Source of the DNA: Bartonella sp. JB63
Lineage (GTDB): Bacteria; Pseudomonadota; Alphaproteobacteria; Rhizobiales; Rhizobiaceae
Length of the DNA stretch: 64,000 nucleotides
Assembly: GCF_002022665.1 (NCBI RefSeq)
Contig: NZ_CP019788.1
Location: 1,323,501 to 1,387,500 of the forward strand
Reading direction: 5' to 3'
The notes under the pieces were generated by a model. That model was not told the origin of the DNA. It saw only the letters and a list, made by a program, of their open reading frames with translations, and made no database searches. Within the stretch, counting starts at the first letter, position 1; each line of letters opens with the position of its first letter. The position numbers and the translations under genes were made by a program. Positions 40,372-50,405 of this stretch are shown in pieces.

Positions 40372-41086
40372 AATATTAAGTCCTTTAGCATATGTTCCGT
40401 AGGATATATGAATTAAAAGAAATTTATATCCTTTTATGGTCTTTAATATAAGCTTTTTTAAGCAAATACAAAAACTCCTCAAAACCCTGACAGAATTCTA
40501 GCACACTTATACCTATTATGGAGATTTATTTAAAAATTACAAGAGATTTTTGTTGAAAGAAAAACTTACAAATTAGTAATAAAAGGGTGACTTTTTCAAA
40601 TTAAGAGAAATACAATGTAATTTTGAGTAATGATTTTTCTTCTAAATGTGGTTAATGTAAAAAACGGTAAGCATAACAATAGTACATATTTTGTTAGTTT
40701 TAATGTCTAAAGAAAAATAAAATGAATAAGTGAAAATCAATATAGCGGGTGTTTTCTATGCCGACTGTAAAGTGGAAAAAGTTAATACCATGTCATGCTA
40801 TTCGAATGGGAAAGAAAAATTCCAATATTCTTTTTACTTTTGAGTAAGTTCTATTAATTTTTAAGTTAGTTAGAATTTCGATTTCTGTGAGCATTAATCT
40901 TTAGTTTTTAGAATTTGTAAGAGGATTTTAAATAACTTTTACCTATATCTTAATATGGAAAAATGAATTTTTCACACATAATTACAGTTACATGGAACAT
41001 TTACGAAGAGACCAGGAGGAGTTGATTTATAAATTAAAAGAAATCAACGTTTCTTTATTTATTTTATACAAAAGAAAACGATCTTT
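40372..41086. other. Gene-free AT-rich stretch between ybhL-like gene and lspA
   Basis: 715 bases with no reading frame I can defend. Short frames on the plus strand (30 codons from 40758, and one from 40992) have no recognisable similarity. An 8-bp inverted repeat, GTTGATTT/AAATCAAC with a 12-base loop, lies at 41021-41048. The promoter of the minus-strand ybhL-like gene should be in the first 200 bases. The rest is probably decayed sequence, but I cannot name an ancestral gene. Confidence 0.5.
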
Positions 41087-41590
41087 TTATTCAAGAGATG
41101 TATTGTTAGGATAACGTTTTTTTTTAGCTAATATAAGAGATTCTTCGATTAAAAAGGCAACAGCACCAAGCGTGATAAAAGTATCAGCAAGATTGAAAAT
41201 AGCAAAAGAAAAAACATCATTAATATGAAATAATATATAATCTATAACATAATGAAAGAGAATACGATCAATGAGATTACCGATTGCTCCACCAATAATA
41301 AGAGCAATACCAAAATGCGATAAAAATTTATCATTTTCAGTATTTTTCCACAACCATAAAAGAAAAGCAATAATAATAAGCGTAAGAGCAATAATCCCCC
41401 AATGAGGATAGGAAGAAAGAAATGAAAATGCAATGCCAGAATTGTGCACATGATAGAGAGAAATAAAAGAAAGAATCGGTATTTCTACACCTAATTGTAT
41501 GGTATGCGTAACCCAATATTTGATTCCTTGATCAAGTCCTGCTGTAAAAATTAAGGTGAAAAAAAGAAAGAGCAATGATTTGCGTGTCAT
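41087..41590 (-). CDS. lspA: Lipoprotein signal peptidase (SPase II)
   Basis: 167 residues with four hydrophobic spans. The two catalytic Asp are in GGAIGNLIDRI and FNLADTFITLG. The N-terminal DQGIKYWV is also conserved. It removes the signal peptide from diacylated prolipoproteins in the inner membrane, and would process the YafK-type and Omp19-like lipoproteins of this window. Its start overlaps the stop of the methyltransferase gene upstream by 4 bases. Confidence 0.95.
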   Translation of the reverse strand: MTRKSLLFLFFTLIFTAGLDQGIKYWVTHTIQLGVEIPILSFISLYHVHNSGIAFSFLSSYPHWGIIALTLIIIAFLLWLWKNTENDKFLSHFGIALIIGGAIGNLIDRILFHYVIDYILFHINDVFSFAIFNLADTFITLGAVAFLIEESLILAKKKRYPNNTSLE

Positions 41591-42435
41591 CCTTTATCCT
41601 TGCGTGATTCAAGAGTTAAATAAGGGCGGCGAATTTCATAGAGCATAATAGCTGTTGCTACTGCTAAATTAAGTGAATCGGCATTTCCAAGTTGTGGAAT
41701 ACGCGCCAGATTATTACAGTGATTTGCAAGGGCATCCGATAAACCTTGTTGTTCATTTCCCATTAAGAGTATAATGGGACCATTTTTAAAATCAATTGCG
41801 CGATAATCGATAGATCCTTTAAGATGTGTGCCAACAATCATACCTCTAAAATTTGTAGACCAATTTAAAAAAGTATTTTCGTTACAACGGTAAAGTGGTA
41901 CGGAAAATATAGATCCCATTGTTGCACGTATTGTTTCAGGTGAAAAGGGATCTGTTGTTTCGCCAATCAAGAAAATTCCTTTTGCTCCTACTGCATCAGC
42001 AGTGCGGATGATGGTTCCAAGGTTTCCAGGATCACGCACACGATCAAGTGCGATATAGACATCATCGATTCGTCTTATGATTGTTTCAATGGAGTGCCAT
42101 TGTTGTTTAAAAATACCGACAACTTTTTGCGGGTTATCACGATGAGTAATAGCTTCCATAACCTTTTGTGAGGCTTTAATTACAGAACCACCTTTAGTTA
42201 TAGTGTTTGCAGCGATATTTTCAATGATGGTATTACTAAGTGAGCTTTTAGAAATAATGAGTGTTTGAATTGTCCAACCAAGATTTAAAGCATCAATGAT
42301 CAGTTTTAATCCTTCTGCAGTAAAAATACCTTCTCGATTACGGTTCTTCTTTTTATTTAGCGCTTTAAGAGCCTTAATAATAGGGTTGCTAAGGGACGTA
42401 ATTTCTTTAACTTTGCCGGTTTTTTGTTTACACAT
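41587..42435 (-). CDS. TrmH/SpoU-family RNA 2'-O-methyltransferase
   Basis: 282 residues from the ATG at 42435; a TTG at 42450 overlaps the upstream gene more deeply. The N-terminal substrate-binding domain has EITSLSNPIIKALKALNKKKNR. The SPOUT knot has ALDRVRDPGNLGTIIRTADAVG (motif 1), LLMGNEQQGL (motif 2) and ADSLNLAVATAIMLYEIRR (motif 3). It is probably an rRNA or tRNA ribose methyltransferase; target site is not determinable. It is coupled to lspA downstream. Confidence 0.9.
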   Translation of the reverse strand: MCKQKTGKVKEITSLSNPIIKALKALNKKKNRNREGIFTAEGLKLIIDALNLGWTIQTLIISKSSLSNTIIENIAANTITKGGSVIKASQKVMEAITHRDNPQKVVGIFKQQWHSIETIIRRIDDVYIALDRVRDPGNLGTIIRTADAVGAKGIFLIGETTDPFSPETIRATMGSIFSVPLYRCNENTFLNWSTNFRGMIVGTHLKGSIDYRAIDFKNGPIILLMGNEQQGLSDALANHCNNLARIPQLGNADSLNLAVATAIMLYEIRRPYLTLESRKDKG

Positions 42436-42437
42436 GT

Positions 42438-43382
42438 TCAAGCAATCCAACGGCTAAAAAGAGAAGTAGAAAGAGCGCGTCCAGCAGATTCTTCACGCAA
42501 AATCAGTTCTCCTGACTCTATTGTACCACCAAGATTTTTAAATATATCATGCATTAAGGTATGAAATGTATAAAAAGAAGCACGAATAGAATAAACTGTG
42601 AGAACGACAGCAAGTGGTTTGTTCGATAAAAGTTTACGGCAGTTTTTGATCATCGTTGGTAGATGATCGAATAATTGCCAAATTTCGTTATGAGGTCCGC
42701 GTCCATAAGCAGGGGGATCGAGGAGAATCAAATCATAACTTTTTTGACGGCGTAGTTCACGTTCAACAAATTTTACTGCATCGTCGCATATCCAGCGAAT
42801 GGGACGATCTAATAATCCTGCTTTTTTTTGATTAGCTTTCGCCCAAACGATAGCCTTTTTAGAAGCATCAACATGGGTAACAATTGCACCTGAACGCGCA
42901 CCAATCAAAGATGCAATACCTGTATAGCCAAAAAGATTTAACAATTTGATAGAACGATTAGTTTTAATAATTTGTTCTTCTAGTGAACGCCAATGAGCAT
43001 CTTGTTCCGGAAAAACACCCACATGGCGAAAAGAAGTAAAACGTCCCAGAAAAGATAAACCATTCCAAGAAAGTGGCCATGTTTCACCAAGTGGTTTTTT
43101 AGGAAAAAACCAACGACCAATACCTTCTTCATCTCGATTACCTGTAAAAATTGCATCAACATTAGCCCAATTTTCTTGTGATAAGGCTGGTTGCCATAGC
43201 GCTTGACTTTCTGGCCGAATAATATGGTAAGAACCATAACGCTCTAGTTTTTTTCCATTACCAGAATCAACTAAAGCATAATCTGCACTAGCACCTGTTT
43301 CTAGAATAAAAGGTAATTTCTCTCGTAAGTATACGTTACTAAAGTGTGGTTGAAAACATTGTGCGGGCATATTGGGTGTCAT
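42438..43382 (-). CDS. Class I SAM-dependent methyltransferase (RlmI/RlmK-like)
   Basis: 314 residues. The SAM site is LLNLFGYTGIASLIGARSGAIVTHVDASKKAIVWAKAN. The catalytic loop is DLILLDPPAYGRG, the form found in rRNA cytosine or guanine methyltransferases of the RlmI/RlmK group. There is no PUA domain at the N-terminus. The next gene, also an RNA methyltransferase, begins directly at its 3' end, so the two form a unit. RNA substrate is inferred. Confidence 0.85.
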   Translation of the reverse strand: MTPNMPAQCFQPHFSNVYLREKLPFILETGASADYALVDSGNGKKLERYGSYHIIRPESQALWQPALSQENWANVDAIFTGNRDEEGIGRWFFPKKPLGETWPLSWNGLSFLGRFTSFRHVGVFPEQDAHWRSLEEQIIKTNRSIKLLNLFGYTGIASLIGARSGAIVTHVDASKKAIVWAKANQKKAGLLDRPIRWICDDAVKFVERELRRQKSYDLILLDPPAYGRGPHNEIWQLFDHLPTMIKNCRKLLSNKPLAVVLTVYSIRASFYTFHTLMHDIFKNLGGTIESGELILREESAGRALSTSLFSRWIA

Positions 43383-43504
43383 AATATATTGTTATGAAAG
43401 CTGAAATCCTTATGATATAAGAGTCTTAAGTTAATTAAACTATGTATATGAGACAAGAGAAAACATTTTTAGACTTTTTATCCGACACTATAGAGAAAAT
43501 TTCA

Positions 43505-43828
43505 TTAAAATGTCATTATATTAGTTTTATTGGCAATTGATACTTTTAATTTCTCTATCTCAGCTTTCCTTTCTTTTAAGGTTTTACGGTTTTTATGTTG
43601 TGCAAACCAATTGGTTATACTGCTAAGTAAAATACCAAGACAAAAAAAAATAAAAAGCCAAACAAAAAGAGGAGCTTGATAAGTAAAATATTCAGAATTT
43701 TTTTGAAGAGGATTAAGTGTTAATATAACCTCTTGGCGATTAGCAACGATGAAACCAATTAAGAAGGCTGTAATAGGCACCAAAATTACTGCTAAGAGGA
43801 TACGTTTTATGATCATGAATCTACTCAT
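43505..43828 (-). CDS. LapA-domain membrane protein (DUF1049)
   Basis: 107 residues, or 103 if translation begins at the second Met (43816). Two hydrophobic spans (about 6-28 and 50-72) are separated by NRQEVILTLNPL, and a short Lys/Glu-rich coiled tail (KNRKTLKERKAEIEKLKVS) follows. This is the LapA layout; in E. coli LapA acts with LapB in lipopolysaccharide assembly control. It lies directly after ihfB, as in other Rhizobiales. Confidence 0.85.
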   Translation of the reverse strand: MSRFMIIKRILLAVILVPITAFLIGFIVANRQEVILTLNPLQKNSEYFTYQAPLFVWLFIFFCLGILLSSITNWFAQHKNRKTLKERKAEIEKLKVSIANKTNIMTF

Positions 43829-43831
43829 TTA

Positions 43832-44110
43832 TTAAGTATTAAGCCGTTCACGCAAATCTTTACCTGTTTTGAAAAAAGGAACCCATTTCTCTTCAACCAT
43901 AACAGTTTCACCTGTTCGTGGATTGCGACTATTACGAGCTGAACGTGTTTTTGTAGAAAAAGCACCGAAACCACGTAGTTCAACACGTTGACCATTGGCA
44001 AGAGCTGCTGAAATTTCTTCAAAAATAGCATTCACAACATTTTCTGCATCACGTTGCATAAGATGTGGATTATGACGAGCAATAATTTGTACAAGTTCTG
44101 ATTTAACCAA
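43832..44110 (-). CDS. ihfB: Integration host factor subunit beta
   Basis: 92 residues starting with TTG at 44110, preceded by GAGGGG at good spacing. The protein then begins [16 protein letters not shown], which aligns with the family start; the frame up to 44164 has no homology. The HU/IHF signature [38 protein letters not shown] is complete, including the DNA-intercalating Pro in RNPRTGE. With IhfA it bends DNA in replication, recombination and transcription. Confidence 0.93.
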   Translation of the reverse strand: MVKSELVQIIARHNPHLMQRDAENVVNAIFEEISAALANGQRVELRGFGAFSTKTRSARNSRNPRTGETVMVEEKWVPFFKTGKDLRERLNT

Positions 44111-44413
44111 AATAACCCCTCTTTCATATGAAAAAAGATTTTTCGTTGCAATTGTGTGTCTCATACATATGGGTTACATATATAGAGTATATATATATTC
44201 CAATATATAAATCATTAAAAGTAAAAAACCAATAAAAGGAATATTGCAATAAATAAAATTAAAATATGTCTTATAAAAACTCCATAAATCAAAAAAACCG
44301 AATATCTAGGAAATTAAAAATATGATTATGCGTAATCAATATGAATTCTTTTAATAGAATCGTCTTTTAACAATATTTTAAAAAAAACATATTTTCATTC
44401 CTATCAAGTTCGC

Positions 44414-44971
44414 TTGCTCAAAATTTGTTTACCGATTTTTGCATTGATTATAGCATTAGTTTTTTGCTGGTTTACATTTTTTTCTATTTTTGTTTCTTTT
44501 AATAAGGTGCTTTTGAATCATGAAGAAGAGGAAATAGCACAATTAACAATGCTTAATCCAAGATTGGAGGGGTATACAAATTTTCATAAGCCTTATTGGA
44601 TTAAGGCAGAAAAAGCTTTTCAAGAGCTTAAGTCTTCTGGGATTATTAGACTAAAAAATATTACAGCTGAAGTACCTACAAGCAAACAGGGGCAAATTTT
44701 TCTTAATGCACAAGAAGGGGTTTATGATAATATTAACAGTCATTTAAAATTGGATAAACCTTTTACGGTTACAACGAAAGATGGAATAATTGCACAATTT
44801 ATAGCTGCGAATATTAATTTATCTAAGAGCCAATTAAATACAGATCAACCTGTAAATATTCAAAGCGCAGGTCTTCATCTTATGGCGAATGCTCTGCAAG
44901 TTTGTGAGAAAGAACAAATTATTTATTTTCAAAGGGGAGTACATATCATTCTTGATCAAAAAGAAAAATAG
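44414..44971 (+). CDS. lptC: LPS export protein LptC
   Basis: 185 residues if it begins at the TTG at 44414. There is a single N-terminal membrane span (LKICLPIFALIIALVFCWFTFF), then a periplasmic beta-jellyroll domain with NPRLEGY, ITAEVPTSKQGQIFLNAQEGVYD and the C-terminal Q...G..L region. It bridges LptB2FG and LptA. The residues before TTG (YFHSYQVR) still resemble the rhizobial N-terminus, and the frame is open to 44345 without ATG, GTG or TTG, so the real start is uncertain. It is followed by lptA and lptB. Confidence 0.85.
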   Translation: MLKICLPIFALIIALVFCWFTFFSIFVSFNKVLLNHEEEEIAQLTMLNPRLEGYTNFHKPYWIKAEKAFQELKSSGIIRLKNITAEVPTSKQGQIFLNAQEGVYDNINSHLKLDKPFTVTTKDGIIAQFIAANINLSKSQLNTDQPVNIQSAGLHLMANALQVCEKEQIIYFQRGVHIILDQKEK

Positions 44972-45009
44972 CATAAGGAATTTGAAGTAGTGTTTATAGA
45001 AGAATACGT

Positions 45010-45636
45010 ATGTTTATACGAGAAAACAGATCAAGAATGAAGTCAAAAAAATCGTGTAAAGAATGGATAAGTATCTTAGTTTTAAGTATTGTGATATTGG
45101 GACCAGTTAATGGATATGCTACAGTAACTCATTTTGGAATCGATGGATTAAATGGAAAAGAGCCAATAGAAATTCATGCAGATTCTTTAGAAATACGTTA
45201 CAAAGAAGGCATTGCTATTTTTAATGGTAATGTTTCGGTAATGCAGAACGAAAGACTTTTACGAACGTCAAAATTAGTTATTTATTACAATAAAGCACAT
45301 CTAACAGATGATATAAATCAATTACGAACAAAATCAGTTTTTCCTGGAAAGATTGGTTCAACTGATATTAAAAAGATAGAAGCTTTAGGTGAGGTTTATA
45401 TTAAAATAGCAACACAAACTGCTACGGGTGATAAAGCTATTTTTGATGGGCAATTGAGTATGATAATCTTAACAGGTAATAATGTTGTGTTAACCGATGG
45501 CAATAATGTAGCTAAAGGGTGCACATTAACAGCTAATGTGAAAACTGGAAAAGCTTCTCTTGAAGGATGTAAGATATCTGGAAAGAAAAATCGTGTTTCA
45601 ATTATTTTAGAATCAAGCTCAAAGAATGGTCGTTAA
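45010..45636 (+). CDS. lptA: LPS transport periplasmic protein LptA
   Basis: 208 residues from the ATG at 45010, or 199 from 45037. A signal peptide (WISILVLSIVILGPVNGYA) precedes the OstA-like domain: PIEIHADSLEIRYKEGIAIFNGNVSVMQNERLLRTSKLVIYY, then GDKAIFDGQLSMIILTGNNVVLTDGNNVAKG. It carries LPS across the periplasm as part of the Lpt bridge. The C-terminus is short and basic. Confidence 0.92.
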   Translation: MFIRENRSRMKSKKSCKEWISILVLSIVILGPVNGYATVTHFGIDGLNGKEPIEIHADSLEIRYKEGIAIFNGNVSVMQNERLLRTSKLVIYYNKAHLTDDINQLRTKSVFPGKIGSTDIKKIEALGEVYIKIATQTATGDKAIFDGQLSMIILTGNNVVLTDGNNVAKGCTLTANVKTGKASLEGCKISGKKNRVSIILESSSKNGR

Positions 45637-45642
45637 GATTTT

Positions 45643-46437
45643 ATGTTTGGAATCAAAAGAAAAAAACAGACAATTGAACACACTCTTAAAAGTGAGGCTT
45701 TAAAAGAAACCTCAAATAGAACTTTAGTTGCTCATAATTTAATTAAAGTTTATCGGGGAAAACAAGTTGTTAATTGTGTTTCTTTTAATATTTGTGCTGG
45801 AGAGACAGTCGGTATTTTAGGCCCTAATGGTGCTGGTAAAACGACCTGCTTTTATATGGTTACAGGTTTAATCAAATCTGATGGTGGTTTAATCGGGATT
45901 GATGGGTTTGATATTACGCATCTACCAATGTATCGACGTGCTCGTTTGGGGATTGGATATTTACCGCAAGAAGCCTCAATTTTTCGTGGTCTTTCAGTAG
46001 AAAATAATATTAAAGCTGTTTTGGAAGTAACTCAAAAAGATCACTTTAAACGTTTTGAAGAATTGGATGTGCTTTTACATGAATTCAAAATTGATCATTT
46101 ACGTAAAATGCCGGCTCTTTCTTTATCAGGAGGTGAGCGAAGACGTCTTGAAATTGCACGGGCTTTAGCCTCTCGCCCCAATTTTATGTTGCTTGATGAA
46201 CCATTTGCAGGAATTGATCCCATCGCTATTTCTGATATTAAACAACTTGTTCGTCATTTAACTCAACGTGGTATCGGCGTTTTGATAACGGATCATAATG
46301 TACGAGAAACGTTGGAGCTTGTTGATCGTGCTTATATTATTCACGCAGGAAAAGTGTTAGTTCATGGTTGTCCGGATGACATTATCAATAATGCTGATGT
46401 CCGTAAAATTTATTTAGGAAATCAGTTTTCTCTCTAG
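45643..46437 (+). CDS. lptB: LPS export ABC transporter ATPase LptB
   Basis: 264 residues with Walker A GPNGAGKTTCFYMVTG, Q-loop YLPQEASIFRGLSVENNI, ABC signature LSLSGGERRRLEIARAL, Walker B NFMLLDEPFAGIDP and the switch His in LITDHNVRETL. The first 28 residues are an extra Lys-rich leader before VAHNLIKVYRGKQVV. It powers LPS extraction with LptFG. It follows lptA by 6 bases. Confidence 0.96.
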   Translation: MFGIKRKKQTIEHTLKSEALKETSNRTLVAHNLIKVYRGKQVVNCVSFNICAGETVGILGPNGAGKTTCFYMVTGLIKSDGGLIGIDGFDITHLPMYRRARLGIGYLPQEASIFRGLSVENNIKAVLEVTQKDHFKRFEELDVLLHEFKIDHLRKMPALSLSGGERRRLEIARALASRPNFMLLDEPFAGIDPIAISDIKQLVRHLTQRGIGVLITDHNVRETLELVDRAYIIHAGKVLVHGCPDDIINNADVRKIYLGNQFSL

Positions 46438-46776
46438 TTTTTTAGTTTATATAAAATATTCAAGTTTAAAAACTTTGCTATGAGCAACAATTTTTTTTCT
46501 TGTGTTAAGAGTGTTTATTGATTTTAACGAGAGCTTTATTATGTTTTAATAGAAGCAATATAATGTACATTTTTGTAAAGAATTATGAGAGTATAGTTAA
46601 AATATTCAAATTAAGAAAGTGACTGTAGTGTAATGTATTCAATGAAGATTAGAAAATAATATTCTAATTCACTTATTATTTAGATTCACTATAATATTTT
46701 TATAATTATTGTAATACTCATAGTTTATTTTTTAAGTTTTTTATTTATAATAAATAGTAATTTCTTTATATTAAAA
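46438..46776. other. Gene-free AT-rich stretch after lptB
   Basis: 339 bases between lptB and the convergent prfC. In many Rhizobiales lptB is followed by rpoN, hpf and ptsN; none of these, and no recognisable fragment of them, is seen here. No terminator hairpin with a T run was identified. Confidence 0.5.
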
Positions 46777-48366
46777 TCAAAGCTCCTTATGCTTAGATCG
46801 TACCTGGTAATCTTTAAAAGCTACAAATTTTATTTTTGGTGCTCTTTCTGCTTCATAATTTAACGAAAAATGATTTTCTGCTAAAAAAACTGGATCGCTA
46901 TCTAAATCATACGCAATAGCTGATCGATGATTAATAAGAAAATTTTGAAGCTCTTCTTTACTTTCTGCAGAAATCCAACGACATACGTTAAAACGCGATG
47001 ATTCAAAGCTCACGGGTAGAGAATATTCTACTTTAAGCCGCTCTGTTAAAACATCAATTTGCAAAGCACCAATTACACCAATAAGAGCAAGTGAACCATC
47101 ATAAGGGATAAATAATTGTACTACTCCCTCTTCAGCCATTTGTTGCAAGGCTTCTTTTAGTTTCTTTGCTTTCATAGGATCGCATAAATGAACGCTACGT
47201 AAAATTTCTGGTGCAAAATTTGGCACACCTTTAAAGAGAATATCTTCTCCTTCGGTCAAAGTATCCCCAATACGCAAAGTTCCATGGTTAGGGATACCTA
47301 CTATATCACCAGCATATACTTGATTAGCAATTTGACGTGAACGAGCAAAGAAAAATTGCGGAGCCGAGAGTGTCATTGATTTTCCTGTTCGTACTAACTT
47401 AGTTTTCATACCTCTCTCAAGTGTTCCCGAACACACCCGCAAAAATGCAATACGATCACGGTGATTGGGATCCATATTAGCTTGAATTTTAAAGACAAAA
47501 CCTGTCATCTTTGGTTCAATAGCCATTATATTCCGTTGATCTGCTATCTGATTACGAGGACTTGGACCAAAATCAACCAATGCGTTAATCAAATCACGAA
47601 CACCAAAATTTCTTAAAGCTGAGCCGAAATAAATGGGTGTCATATGTCCTTCATAGAAAGCTTGAATATTAAATTTTTTGCAAGCACTACGAGCAAGCTC
47701 TACTCCTTCAATAAAGAGTTCTTGCTGATTTTCAGGAAGCAAGTTTGCAACTTTATGAAGATCAGAAACCGTTTGTGAAATTACCTCATGATCTTGTTGG
47801 CGAAAACAATTATGATGAAGATCAAAAGTACCAACAAAATTCTTTCCTATACCAATGGGCCAAGTAATTGGAGCAGTATCAAGTGCAAGCTTTTCTTCAA
47901 TTTCATCTAAAATTTCTAAGGGATCACGTGCTTCACGGTCCATTTTGTTAACAAAAGTAAAAATAGGGATATCTCGCATTCGGCATACTTCAAACAATTT
48001 GAGTGTTCTAGGTTCAATTCCGCGCGCCCCATCTAGTACCATAATAGCACTATCAACAGCTGTTAGAGTGCGATATGTATCATCTGCAAAATCCTCATGA
48101 CCTGGGGTATCTAATAAATTAAAAATATGATTTTTATATTCAAATGTCATTACGGATGTGACAACTGAAATACCACGGTCACGCTCAATATTCATCCAAT
48201 CAGAACGGGTTTGAATACGATCTTTTTTTGCTTTCACCTCACCAGCCAACTGAATAGCACCACCAAATAATAATAGCTTTTCTGTCAGAGTTGTTTTCCC
48301 TGCATCAGGATGAGCAATGATCGCAAATGTGCGCCGCCGTTTTATTTCTTGCACTCTATGTTCCAT
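46777..48366 (-). CDS. prfC: Peptide chain release factor 3
   Basis: 529 residues, the usual RF3 length. The GTPase motifs are AHPDAGKTTLTEKLLLFGG (G1), DRGISVVTSV (G2), DTPGHEDF (G3) and NKMDREARDPLE (G4). The RF3-specific KAKKDRIQTRSDWMNIE insertion follows G1. It recycles RF1 and RF2 from the ribosome after termination. The start shares a base with the lysK stop (TAATG), so the two are coupled. Confidence 0.96.
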   Translation of the reverse strand: MEHRVQEIKRRRTFAIIAHPDAGKTTLTEKLLLFGGAIQLAGEVKAKKDRIQTRSDWMNIERDRGISVVTSVMTFEYKNHIFNLLDTPGHEDFADDTYRTLTAVDSAIMVLDGARGIEPRTLKLFEVCRMRDIPIFTFVNKMDREARDPLEILDEIEEKLALDTAPITWPIGIGKNFVGTFDLHHNCFRQQDHEVISQTVSDLHKVANLLPENQQELFIEGVELARSACKKFNIQAFYEGHMTPIYFGSALRNFGVRDLINALVDFGPSPRNQIADQRNIMAIEPKMTGFVFKIQANMDPNHRDRIAFLRVCSGTLERGMKTKLVRTGKSMTLSAPQFFFARSRQIANQVYAGDIVGIPNHGTLRIGDTLTEGEDILFKGVPNFAPEILRSVHLCDPMKAKKLKEALQQMAEEGVVQLFIPYDGSLALIGVIGALQIDVLTERLKVEYSLPVSFESSRFNVCRWISAESKEELQNFLINHRSAIAYDLDSDPVFLAENHFSLNYEAERAPKIKFVAFKDYQVRSKHKEL

Positions 48367-50027
48367 TATTCCTCTACGGATCGTGCAAGTGCTGTAGCAA
48401 TGAGTGTGCGCGTCTCATCAATTCCATACAGCGCTATAAATGATCCAAGTCGTGGTCCTCTTTCTTGTCCTAAAAGTACTTCATAAAGCATTTGAAAAAA
48501 GTCACTTGAAACACCAGGCCCTCCTTCTGGACTTTTTTTGCTATGATCTTGATAGCGTTCCGTCAAGCGCGCAATATCAAGAAGTACGTTTTGAATAGTA
48601 TCTCGATCAACAGTTTTCGGCAAACTGGCTAATTTTTCGTCAATTTGAATCAATGTTGAGCGTTCATTTTCATCAGGTATACGAAATTTTTTATTTGGTT
48701 TTACAAAAATATCAAAATATTTAAGAGCAAATTGCACTAACTGGTCAAGCATCGGATATGTTTGCGCATTAGCTCCTTTAGTATAGCGAGAAATAAATCC
48801 CCAAAGAACTTCTTTATTTTCAGCATTAGAAGCACTAACCAGATTCAACAGCATAGCAAAAGAAACAGGCAAATTAATCTGAGGAGGACAACCATTATGA
48901 ATATGCCATACGGGATTATTAAGACGCTCTTTCCATTGCTGACGCTCATAAGCTGAAAGATGTGCATAATACTCATCAACAGCTTTTGGAATAACATCAA
49001 AATAAAGCCGTTTTGCTGTTTTTGGCTTTAAAAACATATAGAGTCCTAAACTTTCTGTTGGTGCATAAGTTAACCAATCATCAATGGTCAAACCATTTCC
49101 TTTGGATTTAGAAATTTTCTGTCCCTTATCATCCAAGAAAAGCTCATAATTAAATCCCTCAGGAGGTCTTCCACCAAGAATTTTACAAATTTTAGAAGAA
49201 AGATTTGTTGAATCGATAAGGTCTTTCCCCGCCATTTCGTAATCAACTCTGAGCGCAGTCCAACGCATCGCCCAATCCACTTTCCATTGACATTTAACTT
49301 TTCCACCTATAATCTCTGTTTCAATGCGATCACCTGTCTCAGGTTCGATATAGGTAATGGTTCCTTTTTCAATATTTCGAGCAATTATAGGGACCTGTAA
49401 TACTTTTCCGGAAAGTGGAGAAATAGGCAAAAAGAGTGAATAAGTTGCTCGCCGTTCTTCACCTAAGGTTGGTAGAATAATTTCCATAATCTTGTCATAA
49501 CAGACAAGTATTCTTAAAAGTGTTTCATCAAAACGGCCAGAATTATAATAATCAGTGGCACTAGCAAATTCGTAGTCAAAACCGAAACGATCAAGGAAAG
49601 TTCGCAAACGTACATTATTAGCAGCCCCGAAAGAAGGATAAATATCCCCAAAAGGGTCGGGGACACGGCTAAGCGGTTGACCAAGATAGTTTTCCATTTT
49701 TTTTCGATTAGGCACATTATCAGGAATTTTGCGCAAACCATCCATATCATCAGAAAAACAAAGAAGTTTTGTTTTGATTTTATTTTGGGTGAGAATATGA
49801 AATGCATGACGCACCATAGTTGTACGTGCTACTTCCCCAAAAGTTCCAATATGGGGTAAACCAGAAGGTCCATAACCTGTTTCAAATAAAATATGCTCTG
49901 GAGAGCCGATTTTTTCGTAACGTTTGACAATCTTACGAGCTTCTTCAAACGGCCAAGCTTTTGATTGTACAGCTGAATCTATTAATTTGGACGGAAGGTT
50001 ATAGGTATCATACTGATTGAGCATCAT
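48366..50027 (-). CDS. lysK: Lysyl-tRNA synthetase, class I
   Basis: 553 residues. This is the class I enzyme, not the common class II LysS: the HIGH motif appears as [13 protein letters not shown] and the KMSKS motif as [15 protein letters not shown]. The N-terminal [12 protein letters not shown] and [14 protein letters not shown] are typical. Class I LysRS is found in archaea, spirochaetes and alphaproteobacteria. AGGATAAAG precedes the start. It is coupled to prfC. Confidence 0.96.
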   Translation of the reverse strand: MMLNQYDTYNLPSKLIDSAVQSKAWPFEEARKIVKRYEKIGSPEHILFETGYGPSGLPHIGTFGEVARTTMVRHAFHILTQNKIKTKLLCFSDDMDGLRKIPDNVPNRKKMENYLGQPLSRVPDPFGDIYPSFGAANNVRLRTFLDRFGFDYEFASATDYYNSGRFDETLLRILVCYDKIMEIILPTLGEERRATYSLFLPISPLSGKVLQVPIIARNIEKGTITYIEPETGDRIETEIIGGKVKCQWKVDWAMRWTALRVDYEMAGKDLIDSTNLSSKICKILGGRPPEGFNYELFLDDKGQKISKSKGNGLTIDDWLTYAPTESLGLYMFLKPKTAKRLYFDVIPKAVDEYYAHLSAYERQQWKERLNNPVWHIHNGCPPQINLPVSFAMLLNLVSASNAENKEVLWGFISRYTKGANAQTYPMLDQLVQFALKYFDIFVKPNKKFRIPDENERSTLIQIDEKLASLPKTVDRDTIQNVLLDIARLTERYQDHSKKSPEGGPGVSSDFFQMLYEVLLGQERGPRLGSFIALYGIDETRTLIATALARSVEE

Positions 50028-50405
50028 CTTTATCCTAAAAATAAATTATTTAATGACAAGGTGTATGATTGTTAAACTTTTTCGTCAATAATAGTAATAT
50101 AAAAGCAGCAAAAATCTTCTCATTTCATTCTTGTCATAATCAATATATAACCTTTTCCAGTCATATCCTTCTTATCTTAATATAATTAAGTATCACGATA
50201 TAATTTACTTATTTTAATTATTGGAGTTTTAATCTCCATTAACTTATGGCTTTTCTTACTACATTTTATCAAAAAGAAAATAAATCTTCTAGCATCTAAC
50301 CAAAAATCCGAAAATAACGCATTTGCCAATAAAAATAAGTTTAAAAATACTAAATAAAGATTTTATATTAAAAGACTTTTTCCTATGACTTTTATCAAAA
50401 TGATT
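50028..50405. other. Gap between argG and lysK
   Basis: 378 AT-rich bases that should hold the 3' end of the argG transcript and the lysK promoter, both on the minus strand. A small inverted repeat, TGGAG/CTCCA with a 7-base loop, lies at 50222-50238. No terminator with a clear T tract and no convincing promoter was recognised. Confidence 0.45.

Noticed and set aside
40758..40847. 30-codon plus-strand frame in the gap before lspA
   Set aside because: No similarity and no clear ribosome-binding site.
41021..41048. Intrinsic terminator for lspA
   Set aside because: The 8-bp repeat has no T run after it on the minus strand.
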